Assembly (NCBI GenBank): GCA_900556535.1
Contig: USPI01000112.1
Location: forward strand, 1-5,156
Reading direction: 5' to 3'
DNA: 5,156 nt
Source of the DNA: an uncultured Eubacteriales bacterium
GTDB taxonomy: Bacteria > Bacillota > Clostridia > Oscillospirales > Oscillospiraceae
Part shown: positions 1 to 5,156 of the stretch, one piece after another
Layout of the letters: each line of letters begins with the position of its first letter
How positions within the stretch are numbered: position 1 is the first letter of the stretch
Notes under the pieces: model-generated
Told to the model about the DNA's origin: nothing
Databases searched by the model: none
The model's input: only the letters and a program-made list of their open reading frames with translations
Made by a program: the position numbers and the translations under genes

Positions 1-8
1 CTACACAT

Positions 9-38
9 ATAATACATCGGCAGCTGCACGGCCGTCAA
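9..38 (-). promoter_or_regulatory. Possible divergent promoter reading out of the left edge
   Basis: Read on the minus strand, TTGACG (38 to 33) could be a -35 box and TATTAT (14 to 9) a -10 box, with an 18-nt spacer. This would drive a gene lying left of the window, divergent from the marR gene. The -35 hexamer falls inside an inverted repeat whose other arm overlaps the -35 box of the marR promoter, so the two promoters would be arranged symmetrically. A + strand TATAAT also occurs at 8-13, overlapping it, so the direction is uncertain. Weak call made by consensus match only. Confidence 0.25.
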
Positions 39-85
39 GTATTTTTACTGCACAAAATATGGATAGCTGTTTTGTGGAACTTGAC
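34..85. repeat. Nested inverted repeats, candidate operator of the MarR regulator
   Basis: Two pairs of 7-bp arms are nested around one centre. The outer pair is GTCAAGT (34-40) with ACTTGAC (79-85), and the inner pair is CACAAAA (51-57) with TTTTGTG (70-76) around a 12-nt core. The outer right arm runs into the TTGACA -35 box of the marR promoter. MarR dimers bind imperfect palindromes that overlap promoters, so the position suits an autoregulatory operator. The inner arms are AT-rich and the spacing is not perfectly symmetric, so function is an inference. Confidence 0.35.
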
Positions 86-108
86 AAACAACGAAAAAAT
101 GGCATAAT
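81..108 (+). promoter_or_regulatory. Sigma-70/SigA-type promoter of the marR-MFS pair
   Basis: TTGACA (81-86) is a perfect -35 hexamer and CATAAT (103-108) matches five of six bases of the -10 consensus, with a 16-nt spacer. Transcription would start near 115, giving a leader of about 40 nt before the MarR start codon. It is the only near-consensus promoter seen upstream of the first gene, and it touches the candidate operator at 34-85. Confidence 0.65.
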
Positions 109-145
109 AAGCATAGGTTCGGACACAGTTTATTTAGGCCGAGAA

Positions 146-152
146 AAGGAAG
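146..152 (+). promoter_or_regulatory. Ribosome binding site deciding the MarR start
   Basis: AAGGAAG lies directly against the ATG at 153, with no spacer, but 6 nt before the in-frame ATG at 159. Normal Shine-Dalgarno spacing therefore favours the second ATG, and the protein is taken to start there, two residues shorter than the longest reading frame. Confidence 0.6.
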
Positions 153-158
153 ATGCTA

Positions 159-665
159 ATGGAAACCGGATGGATGGGCCGTTATCGGCCGCTGGTGGCA
201 GAGCTCGTTCGCCACTCGAATATTACGCAAAGATTGTCTGCAACACGTTTTCCCGTGGCAGATGATATCTGCCTGAATTCTCAGGAGTGGCAGGTGTTTG
301 AATATATTCTGGAGCACTCGGATGACGATGCTTATATGAATATGAACATGATATCCGAGCGGCTGGGCATTGCTCAAAGCACCTTCTCAAAAATCGTTAA
401 GGCGCTGTGTGCGTATGGGCTGGTGAACAAGTATCAGACCACACGCAACCGAAAGAACATTCTGCTGAGGCCCTCGGAGAAGGGGCTGGAAGTATACCGA
501 AATAACTCCGCCAGCTTGAATTGGAACACTTTCGAGGCATTTTTCGACGAGCTGGAGTCTTTCAGCGACGAACAGATATCTGCCTTGGCCAGCGCGCTCC
601 GGCAGTTAAACAGCCGGCTCAGCAGGTCAAGAGAGCCGGAGGCCGAGCTGGAGCTGAAGCTCTGA
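159..665 (+). CDS. MarR-family winged-helix transcriptional regulator
   Basis: The protein is 168 aa from the ATG at 159, a usual length for a MarR regulator; an in-frame ATG at 153 would add two residues but leaves no room for the ribosome binding site. Numbered from 159, an N-terminal helix (about 8-30) precedes the winged helix-turn-helix at about 40-108. The helix-turn-helix reads as SERLGIAQSTFSKIVKAL (66-83), followed by the beta-wing with TTRNRKNILLRPSEKG (94-109). Two long C-terminal helices (about 119-156) are expected to complete the dimer interface, and the tail is rich in Glu/Arg. No Cys or metal-ligand cluster suggests metal or redox sensing, so a small-molecule ligand is more likely. 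It sits 86 bp upstream of an MFS transporter on the same strand, the classic repressor-pump pair, and probably represses both genes from the promoter at 81-108. The family assignment is firm from fold pattern and context; the ligand is unknown. Confidence 0.85.
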   Translation: METGWMGRYRPLVAELVRHSNITQRLSATRFPVADDICLNSQEWQVFEYILEHSDDDAYMNMNMISERLGIAQSTFSKIVKALCAYGLVNKYQTTRNRKNILLRPSEKGLEVYRNNSASLNWNTFEAFFDELESFSDEQISALASALRQLNSRLSRSREPEAELELKL

Positions 666-667
666 CC

Positions 668-712
668 GAGTCAGGCAAAACAGAAACGGAGCTTATGTCC
701 GGATATGACTCG
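668..712 (+). repeat. Intercistronic inverted repeat between marR and MFS genes
   Basis: CGAGTCA (668-674) is the perfect reverse complement of TGACTCG (706-712). Inside the loop, CGGA (687-690) can pair with TCCG (698-701). The repeat starts just after the MarR stop codon and ends 25 nt before the transporter's ribosome binding site. No T-run follows, so it is not a standard terminator. It could act as an mRNA stability element or partial attenuator; this is inference. Confidence 0.35.
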
Positions 713-751
713 TGACAAGATCCGTTCCTGCATTTTAAAGGGAGATGTGCC

Positions 752-1909
752 GTGAACAGAAGAAAATACACTCTGCTGCAAGCACTCTACTGGTGCAGTG
801 TAGCCTCCCTGTTCTGCTTTGCCGTCAGTTTTATGCGGGCGCTGGGCTTTTCCAACGCGCAGGTCGGACTGGTCGCGGCGCTTGGAAATCTGCTGGGCTT
901 TTCGGGCTCTATCCTGCTCGGTGCAGAAATAGACCGCGGACGCTTGCGTCTGTTTTCAGCAGCGTCGGCAGCACTCGGCTTACTGATCGCCGCAGCCTGT
1001 TCCCTTGTGCTTCACTCCGGCAGGGATCTGTTTACGGGGTTCTTCCTGATCATTTGTTTTGCGTGCAGCCTGTCGTTAAACCCGTTATATATTAAGATCG
1101 CCGGGCTGATACAAAAGGCTGATCCCGACCTTAGCTTCGGTCTTTCCAGAGGCGTCGGCTCTTTGGCTTTCGCACTGACGGCATTGGCGATGGGTGCGTT
1201 GGTGCAGATGCTCTCAACGTCAATTATCCCTATTGCCATTGTCTGCACTGCGGTAATACAGCTGCCCGTTCTCCTGTCCCTGCATCGGGTCTGCGCCCAT
1301 GTTGACTTGGGCGAAAAAAAGGAAGAGGGCAAGGCTTCCCTGCTCTCCTTCATGCGCGCCATGCCGCGCTTTTGTCTTTTGCTGTTAGGTATTGCGGTCA
1401 TTTTTGCGGCAAATAACACGGTAAACAATTTCTTGATCAACGTGGTGCAAAATCTGCGAGGTAATTATGCAGATCTCGGACGACTCAGCTTCTTCTCGGC
1501 CGTCATTGAGTTTCCCGCCATGCTGGCCTACAGTCGGGTAAGCACAAAAATGCGCAAGCGCTGTTTAAGGCTGAGCCTGCTGTTCTTTCCGATCAAGCTA
1601 TTGGCTATCAGCTTGGCAGGCAGTGTGCCCGCGCTGTTTGCGGCATACCTTTTCCACGGTCTTTCGTTTGGCCTGTATACCCCTGCGATAGTGGACTATG
1701 TCGAACGCACCGTGCCGGCTGCGGATTCGGCTAAAGGGCAAACCATGACTGCCGCGGCGGCTTCTTTGGGCACCATAGCGGCAACCCTTGCCGGCGGCAT
1801 AATGCTGGATCGGCTTTCCGTGCAGAGCGTGCTGCTCATTTTGACTTTGACCGCCGCTTTCGGAGCCGTCTTGGGGCTGTCAGCCACCCGAAACCGAGAG
1901 CAAAGCTAA
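752..1909 (+). CDS. Major facilitator superfamily (MFS) transporter
   Basis: A 385-aa integral membrane protein of typical MFS length, with a hydrophobic pattern consistent with 12 transmembrane helices in two halves. These are joined by a charged cytoplasmic loop at about 182-203 (GEKKEEGK). The loop between TM2 and TM3 carries an MFS motif-A relative, GAEIDRGRLR (57-66), and a related GGIMLDRLS lies at 348-356. The segment FGLSRGVGSLAFAL (129-142) resembles the conserved 'GxxRxxGSxGF' stretch of the MFS_1-like / nucleoside-permease-like subgroup, so it may not be a classic drug pump. The start is GTG at 752, chosen because AAAGGGAG (737-744) sits 7 nt upstream; a nearby ATG at 745 is in another frame. 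It is probably co-transcribed with the MarR gene and controlled by it. The substrate cannot be named from sequence: export of a toxic compound is the default reading of a MarR-linked MFS, with import of a nutrient as the alternative. Confidence 0.85.
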   Translation: MNRRKYTLLQALYWCSVASLFCFAVSFMRALGFSNAQVGLVAALGNLLGFSGSILLGAEIDRGRLRLFSAASAALGLLIAAACSLVLHSGRDLFTGFFLIICFACSLSLNPLYIKIAGLIQKADPDLSFGLSRGVGSLAFALTALAMGALVQMLSTSIIPIAIVCTAVIQLPVLLSLHRVCAHVDLGEKKEEGKASLLSFMRAMPRFCLLLLGIAVIFAANNTVNNFLINVVQNLRGNYADLGRLSFFSAVIEFPAMLAYSRVSTKMRKRCLRLSLLFFPIKLLAISLAGSVPALFAAYLFHGLSFGLYTPAIVDYVERTVPAADSAKGQTMTAAAASLGTIAATLAGGIMLDRLSVQSVLLILTLTAAFGAVLGLSATRNREQS

Positions 1910-2022
1910 CGGCGGCCACAGCTGCGCGCCTTGCCTTCGTCTCGGGAGACGTTGAGCATCCGGATATCCGCCGCGAGGCGCAGCGCGGCAAGCCATATAT
2001 CGACGGCGTCGCGGCGAAATAA
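1910..2022 (+). pseudogene. Possible orphaned 3' end of a GC-rich gene
   Basis: The + strand frame ending at TAA 2020-2022 is open through this stretch and translates to a plausible protein tail including GDVEHPDIRREAQRGKPYI followed by DGVAAK. It has no start codon or ribosome binding site of its own after the transporter stop. Its codons mostly end in G or C, like the genes on the right side of the window and unlike the transporter. Its stop lies 9 nt before the terminator stem, the distance expected for the gene that owned that terminator, whereas the transporter stop is over 120 nt away. I do not recognise the family, and the stretch may be non-coding. Three short palindromes also lie here: CGTCTC/GAGACG (1938-1951), CGGATATCCG (1961-1970), and GCCGCG/CGCGGC (1970-1989). 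Confidence 0.25.
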
Positions 2023-2031
2023 AACAAACGC

Positions 2032-2072
2032 AAAAACCGGAGTGCAGAATCTTGTCTGCACTCCGGTTTTTT
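2032..2072. terminator. Bidirectional intrinsic terminator between convergent blocks
   Basis: A perfect 13-bp stem, ACCGGAGTGCAGA (2036-2048) with TCTGCACTCCGGT (2055-2067), closes a 6-nt loop. It is flanked by AAAAA on the left (2032-2036) and TTTTTT on the right (2067-2072). It therefore gives a GC-rich hairpin followed by a U-run when transcribed from either strand. It ends transcripts of the marR-MFS block from the left and of the copper operon from the right; the minus-strand stop codon is only 6 nt from the A/T tract. Confidence 0.92.
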
Positions 2073-2078
2073 ATTATA

Positions 2079-3023
2079 TCACCTCAAAAGCAGCAGCCCG
2101 CCGAGGAGCATTTTCAGTCCCATCGCCGTTACGAGCACCGCGCCGAGCTTGCGCAGATACTTCGTCCACGCCCGCGGCATCAGTGCTCCGAGCATTGCGA
2201 ATGCCAGCAGCAGCGGCACCGTTCCGAGAGCAAATGCCAGCATCACCGCAGCGCCCGAGCCTGCGCTCCCGCTCGACATGGCGCACAGCCACGCGGCATA
2301 CATCGCGCCGCAGGGCATGAGCCCCGTCAGGAGTCCGACGATGAGCGGCGCCTGTCTGCGCAGCTTTTCGGGCAGACGGCAGGAAGCCGCGGTCTCGTCG
2401 GGGAAAGACGGCAGCGCCGGCAGCAGCCCCCACATATTCAGTCCGAGCAGCGCCACGGCAAGGCCGAGCATGGTAAACAGCATCGACTTCATGCTGAGCG
2501 TATAGGTCAAAACGGTTCCGAGCGCACCGAAAGCAGCGCCCAGCGCCGTGTAGGAGAGCATACGCCCCGCGTTATATGCCAAGTCCGCGCCCAGTCTCGC
2601 CCGCGTGTCCGCGCGATCACAGACCGAGAGCAATATCCCGCCGCACATACCGAGGCAGTGCGGGCTCGTGCTCAACCCGACGAGAAGCATAGCCGCAAAT
2701 GAAGCGCCGCTTATCTCCGGCGACGCCCCGCCCCAAAGCCGCAGCAGCCACACGAGCAGCAGCGTCAGCACCGCACAGCCGAGGTCAAGCAGTCTCTCGC
2801 CGAGGCTGCGCTCGCCCGTGTCGTAGCCGAGCGCCTTGATGCGCCTGTCAAGCTCCTGCGGCGTGACGATGCCGGGATCATAGCTGACGCTCGCCAAGGC
2901 CTTGCGATAGCTGACCTTTGCCTTTATAACGCCGTTTGTGCGCAAAAGCTCGCCCGTGACCTCGTCCGTACAGGTTCGGCATATCATGCCGCGTATTTTG
3001 ATATCAAGGTTTTCCGTTTTCAT
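2079..3023 (-). CDS. HMA-domain / SafE-like (DsbD_2-type) membrane fusion protein, putative copper handling
   Basis: A 314-aa two-part protein. Residues 1-70 form a heavy-metal-associated ferredoxin-like domain with the metal-binding GMICRTC at 12-18 (Cys15 and Cys18) and a typical ending at KALGYDTGE. Residues from about 81 on form 6-7 membrane helices of the TauE/SafE / cytochrome-c-biogenesis transmembrane family. These contain SPHCLGMCGG (120-129), YNAGR (150-154), LMPCGAMYAA (235-244) and a glycine-rich helix near 259-281. In proteobacteria relatives of this membrane domain occur with the CcoI/FixI copper ATPase of cbb3 oxidase assembly, so copper transfer or export is more likely than sulfite export despite the family name. 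The start ATG at 3023 has GGAGG 6 nt upstream (plus-strand 3030-3034) and overlaps the end of the ATPase gene by 20 nt, indicating coupled translation. The HMA domain missing from the adjacent ATPase is found here, suggesting it delivers Cu(I) to or from that pump (inference). Confidence 0.85.
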   Translation of the reverse strand: MKTENLDIKIRGMICRTCTDEVTGELLRTNGVIKAKVSYRKALASVSYDPGIVTPQELDRRIKALGYDTGERSLGERLLDLGCAVLTLLLVWLLRLWGGASPEISGASFAAMLLVGLSTSPHCLGMCGGILLSVCDRADTRARLGADLAYNAGRMLSYTALGAAFGALGTVLTYTLSMKSMLFTMLGLAVALLGLNMWGLLPALPSFPDETAASCRLPEKLRRQAPLIVGLLTGLMPCGAMYAAWLCAMSSGSAGSGAAVMLAFALGTVPLLLAFAMLGALMPRAWTKYLRKLGAVLVTAMGLKMLLGGLLLLR

Positions 3024-4647
3024 GGTCGGCCTCCGTCTTATTCAGGCGCAGCGAGTGCAGCAGGATCCCGTTTGAGGAGAGCGTCATGGCAGCGGCGGCG
3101 ATGGAGGGATTAACGATGCCGCAGGCGGCGACGGGGATGCATATGAGATTATACGCCAGCGCCCACGCCAAATTCTGCCGCACCGTTTTCCGCGCGGCAC
3201 GAGCCAGACGCAGGGTCTGCGGCACGCGTCCTATCCGTCCGCCCGGCAGTACCACGTCCGCGCACTCGATGGCAACATCCGTGCCCGTTCCCATCGCAAC
3301 GGCAAGCTCCGCCAGCGCCATTGCGGGCGCGTCGTTTATCCCGTCGCCCACCATGGCAACGCGCCGCCCCGCGCTCTTGAGCTTTTCTATCAGCCGAGCC
3401 TTTTCCTCGGGCTTTACCTCGTACATTATCCTGTCTATACCGCATTCGCCCGCGATGCGCCGCGCAGTTTCCTCCTTGTCGCCGGAGATCATCCAAACCT
3501 CCAGCCCCAGCTCCCTGCACGCGCGCACCGCGCTTTTCGCGTCCTCGCGCAGCGGATCGCGCACGCCGGGCTCCACGCGCCCCTGAGTGAGGGTGCCGGT
3601 CTTGTCAAACACGACCGTATCCACGCCCCACGCCTTTTCTATCGCCGAGGCGCCCTTGAACAAAATGCCCAGCTCCGCGCCGCGTCCGGACGCGGTCATG
3701 AGCGCCGCGGGAGTAGCAAGCCCGAGCGCACAGGGACAGGCGATGACGAGCACGCCGCACACGGTCGAGACCGCCTTGCCCCAATCATGGGGCGCGAACA
3801 CGAAAAAACACAGCACGAACACCAATGCCGCCAGGCCGATGACGGACGGAACGAACACGGAAGCTATTTTATCGGCAAAGCGCTGCACCGGAGCCTTCTC
3901 GCTCTGTGCGCGGCGCACGAAGTCGGACATCTGCCGAAGGGTCGAGCTTTCGCCCACGGCGGTTGCGGTATATACCGCCCTGCCCTCGCGGTTGAGCGTT
4001 CCTCCGGTCACGCAGTCGCCTGCGCACTTTGAAACGGGCTCGCTCTCGCCGGTCAGAAGCGATTCGTCCACAAGGCAGCCGCCCTCGATTATCACGCCGT
4101 CGGCGGGTACGCGCTCGCCCGGGCGCAGCACGACGGTGTCGCCGGAAACGATCTCCTGAGCGTCTATCTCCCGCTCCGTACCGTCGCGCAGGACGATCGC
4201 CGTCTTGGGCTGCAAGCGCATTAAGCTGCGCACGGCCTCACCGCTCTGATAGATCGCGACCGATTCGAGATAGCGCCCGAACAGCAAAAGCGAAATGAGA
4301 ACGCCGTCGCACAGATAATAGAGCTTTATATCCTCCGTCACGGTGAACACGACGACCGTACTGTAAGCATAAATTGCCGTCGTAGACAGCGCCACGAGCA
4401 GATCCATGCCCATCGTCAGGCTTCTCAGCCCCCGCAGGGCATTGCGCACGAAATACAGCCCCGGGTAAAGCTGCAGCGCCGTCGCAAACACGAGCTGCAC
4501 CATCGGCGGCAGGTTCCAAAGCAGCGGCATACTCAGCGCGGTCGAGGCAATGAGCAGTCGAAGCAGCCTGAAGCGCTGCTTGAGCTCCTGCGCCTCGTCT
4601 CCGAACACCTCGCAGCCGCAGCCGAGCACAGCGCTCTGTTTATCCAT
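3004..4647 (-). CDS. Cu(I)-type P1B ATPase lacking the ATP-binding N-domain
   Basis: A 547-aa heavy-metal P-type ATPase of the CopA/CcoI kind. The order is: two P1B-specific helices (about 28-45 and 50-70), M1-M2 (81-103, 109-130), the actuator domain with TGES at 199-202, M3 (264-284), M4 with CPC at 304-306, and the phosphorylation site DKTGT with Asp348. Then come SGDK at 388-391, GDGIND at 434-439, M5 with YN at 499-500 and M6 with MTLSS at 521-525. CPC, YN and MxxSS are the Cu(I)-selective (P1B-1) ligands. Between DKTGTLTQG (to 356) and RDPLREDAK (363-371) the usual nucleotide-binding domain, with its HP motif and glycine motifs, is absent. Only about 40 residues separate Asp348 from SGD, where relatives have roughly 150. 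The frame is intact. No N-terminal HMA domain is present, only a CGC at 10-12. AAGGAAG lies 6 nt before the ATG, and the start overlaps the upstream stop by 8 nt. It may be inactive as a pump, work in an unusual way, or be a degraded or misassembled copA; homologues would decide. Confidence 0.9.
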   Translation of the reverse strand: MDKQSAVLGCGCEVFGDEAQELKQRFRLLRLLIASTALSMPLLWNLPPMVQLVFATALQLYPGLYFVRNALRGLRSLTMGMDLLVALSTTAIYAYSTVVVFTVTEDIKLYYLCDGVLISLLLFGRYLESVAIYQSGEAVRSLMRLQPKTAIVLRDGTEREIDAQEIVSGDTVVLRPGERVPADGVIIEGGCLVDESLLTGESEPVSKCAGDCVTGGTLNREGRAVYTATAVGESSTLRQMSDFVRRAQSEKAPVQRFADKIASVFVPSVIGLAALVFVLCFFVFAPHDWGKAVSTVCGVLVIACPCALGLATPAALMTASGRGAELGILFKGASAIEKAWGVDTVVFDKTGTLTQGRVEPGVRDPLREDAKSAVRACRELGLEVWMISGDKEETARRIAGECGIDRIMYEVKPEEKARLIEKLKSAGRRVAMVGDGINDAPAMALAELAVAMGTGTDVAIECADVVLPGGRIGRVPQTLRLARAARKTVRQNLAWALAYNLICIPVAACGIVNPSIAAAAMTLSSNGILLHSLRLNKTEADHENGKP

Positions 4648-5146
4648 GCTTGGCTTCCTTTTTAAGGCGTGCCCAGTGCTTAAAGCCGATGACCGCGCAG
4701 GGGATGCAGCACGGCAGCATATGCAGCAGCAGCGCCCAGCTTATCCAGTCAACGCCCTGATAGAAATTGCCCTGATAGGTAACGCCCTTCATCAGCTCGA
4801 AATACGAGAAGTTCCAAACGCCCCACAGCCCCGTTGCCGAGCCGAAGAGGTGAAGCGCGAGGAACGAGCCCGGAGTGAAAATGCCGCCGATAGCTCCCAC
4901 GAGCGTTGCGGACATACGGCGCGACTTTGCGAGGAAAATGGTGACCACGGGGAAGATATACACGGTCAGGTTCAGCGCCCAGATCGCGATGGGAATGTGA
5001 TAGCCCCAGTTGAGGGCTTGGCGAATGTGGTCTCCGTCGTGCACCAGCACGGCAATGACCATGACTATACCGCACACGAACATGGTGTGCGCGGTCTTTT
5101 CGTCCAGCTTTTTGTCGAGCATTGCGGCAGTCTGTTTGTCGGACAT
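4640..5146 (-). CDS. Small 4-TM membrane protein with His/Cys motifs, unknown function, copper operon
   Basis: A 168-aa protein that I do not recognise as a named family. A charged N-terminal segment (1-18) is followed by four predicted membrane helices at about 20-36, 52-73, 80-101 and 134-155, and a basic tail ending in KKEAKHG. Candidate metal ligands cluster at membrane borders: HDGDHIRQ (36-43, with His36 and His40), His50, His99, and HMLPCCIPC (142-150, with Cys146, Cys147 and Cys150), then His157. It is the first gene of the operon visible in the window, and its TAA overlaps the ATPase ATG in ATGGATAA. The start is the ATG at 5146. Upstream only AGG (5154-5156 on the plus strand) is visible before the window ends, with correct spacing of 7 nt for a ribosome binding site. 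Position and residues suggest copper binding or assistance to the pump, which is inference. A longer N-terminus beyond the edge cannot be excluded but is unlikely given the AGG. Confidence 0.8.
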   Translation of the reverse strand: MSDKQTAAMLDKKLDEKTAHTMFVCGIVMVIAVLVHDGDHIRQALNWGYHIPIAIWALNLTVYIFPVVTIFLAKSRRMSATLVGAIGGIFTPGSFLALHLFGSATGLWGVWNFSYFELMKGVTYQGNFYQGVDWISWALLLHMLPCCIPCAVIGFKHWARLKKEAKHG

Positions 5147-5156
5147 GATATTGCCT

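Noticed and set aside
59..265. 68-codon + strand frame starting with MDSCFVELDK
   Set aside because: It overlaps the promoter and the first third of the MarR gene, has no ribosome binding site, and shows no recognisable fold.
1836..2033. 65-codon minus-strand frame crossing the transporter 3' end
   Set aside because: It is the complement of the transporter end and the spacer, starts at the terminator and has no protein-like features.
2052..2702. 216-codon + strand frame rich in Arg, His and Gln
   Set aside because: It starts inside the terminator and lies antisense to the HMA-SafE gene; its low-complexity composition is what the complement of a GC-rich membrane protein gene gives.
2079..3023. 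Naming this gene a sulfite exporter
   Set aside because: The TauE/SafE label is a family name only; the HMA domain and the copper ATPase neighbour argue for metal handling.
3540..3600. Frameshift as the cause of the missing N-domain
   Set aside because: The reading frame continues without break from DKTGT to GDGIND, and no N-domain sequence occurs in another frame or elsewhere in the window, so this is a deletion or true absence and not a frameshift.
3587..4159. 190-codon + strand frame antisense to the ATPase, rich in Ser, Thr and Pro
   Set aside because: The minus-strand frame has clear ATPase motifs over the same bases; this frame has no ribosome binding site or domain.
1..5156. tRNA, rRNA, CRISPR array, insertion sequence or riboswitch
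   Set aside because: No clover-leaf, spaced repeats, transposase motif or known riboswitch core was seen on either strand by eye.

Overview
This window looks like chromosomal DNA of an anaerobic, GC-rich Gram-positive bacterium, most likely a Clostridia/Oscillospirales-type gut Firmicute. That call rests on strong AGGAGG-type ribosome binding sites, a consensus sigma-70/SigA promoter, a GTG start, and the general style of the proteins. There is no rRNA or marker gene, so the placement is tentative. The window holds five genes in two convergent blocks, separated by one bidirectional terminator at 2032-2072.

Left block, + strand (1-1909): a short regulatory region with a near-consensus promoter and nested inverted repeats, then a MarR-family repressor (159-665) and a 12-TM major facilitator transporter (752-1909). 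This is the usual layout of a self-regulated drug or metabolite efflux pair. By eye it is less GC-rich than the right block. Between the transporter stop and the terminator lies a short GC-rich + strand open stretch (to 2022) that reads like the orphaned 3' end of another gene. This suggests the marR-MFS pair was placed next to an older gene tail.

Right block, - strand (5146 to 2079): three overlapping genes read from the right edge leftwards. They are a small 4-TM membrane protein with His/Cys motifs (5146-4640), a Cu(I)-type P1B ATPase (4647-3004), and an HMA-SafE fusion protein (3023-2079). Start and stop codons overlap by 8 and 20 nt and each gene has its own ribosome binding site, so they form one translationally coupled operon. 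Its promoter lies beyond the right edge. The CPC, YN and MxxSS residues of the ATPase and the GMxCxxC domain of the fusion point to copper handling.

The most unusual point is the P1B ATPase. It has all eight expected membrane segments, the actuator TGES loop, the CPC site, the DKTGT phosphorylation site and GDGIND. However, the whole ATP-binding N-domain (about 110-120 residues, including the HP motif) is missing. The protein passes directly from DKTGTLT to the second half of the P-domain without breaking frame. It also lacks an N-terminal HMA domain, and one is instead fused to the neighbouring SafE-like protein. The system therefore looks like a rearranged copper transporter operon with a pump that cannot bind ATP in the usual way, plus an uncharacterised small partner protein.
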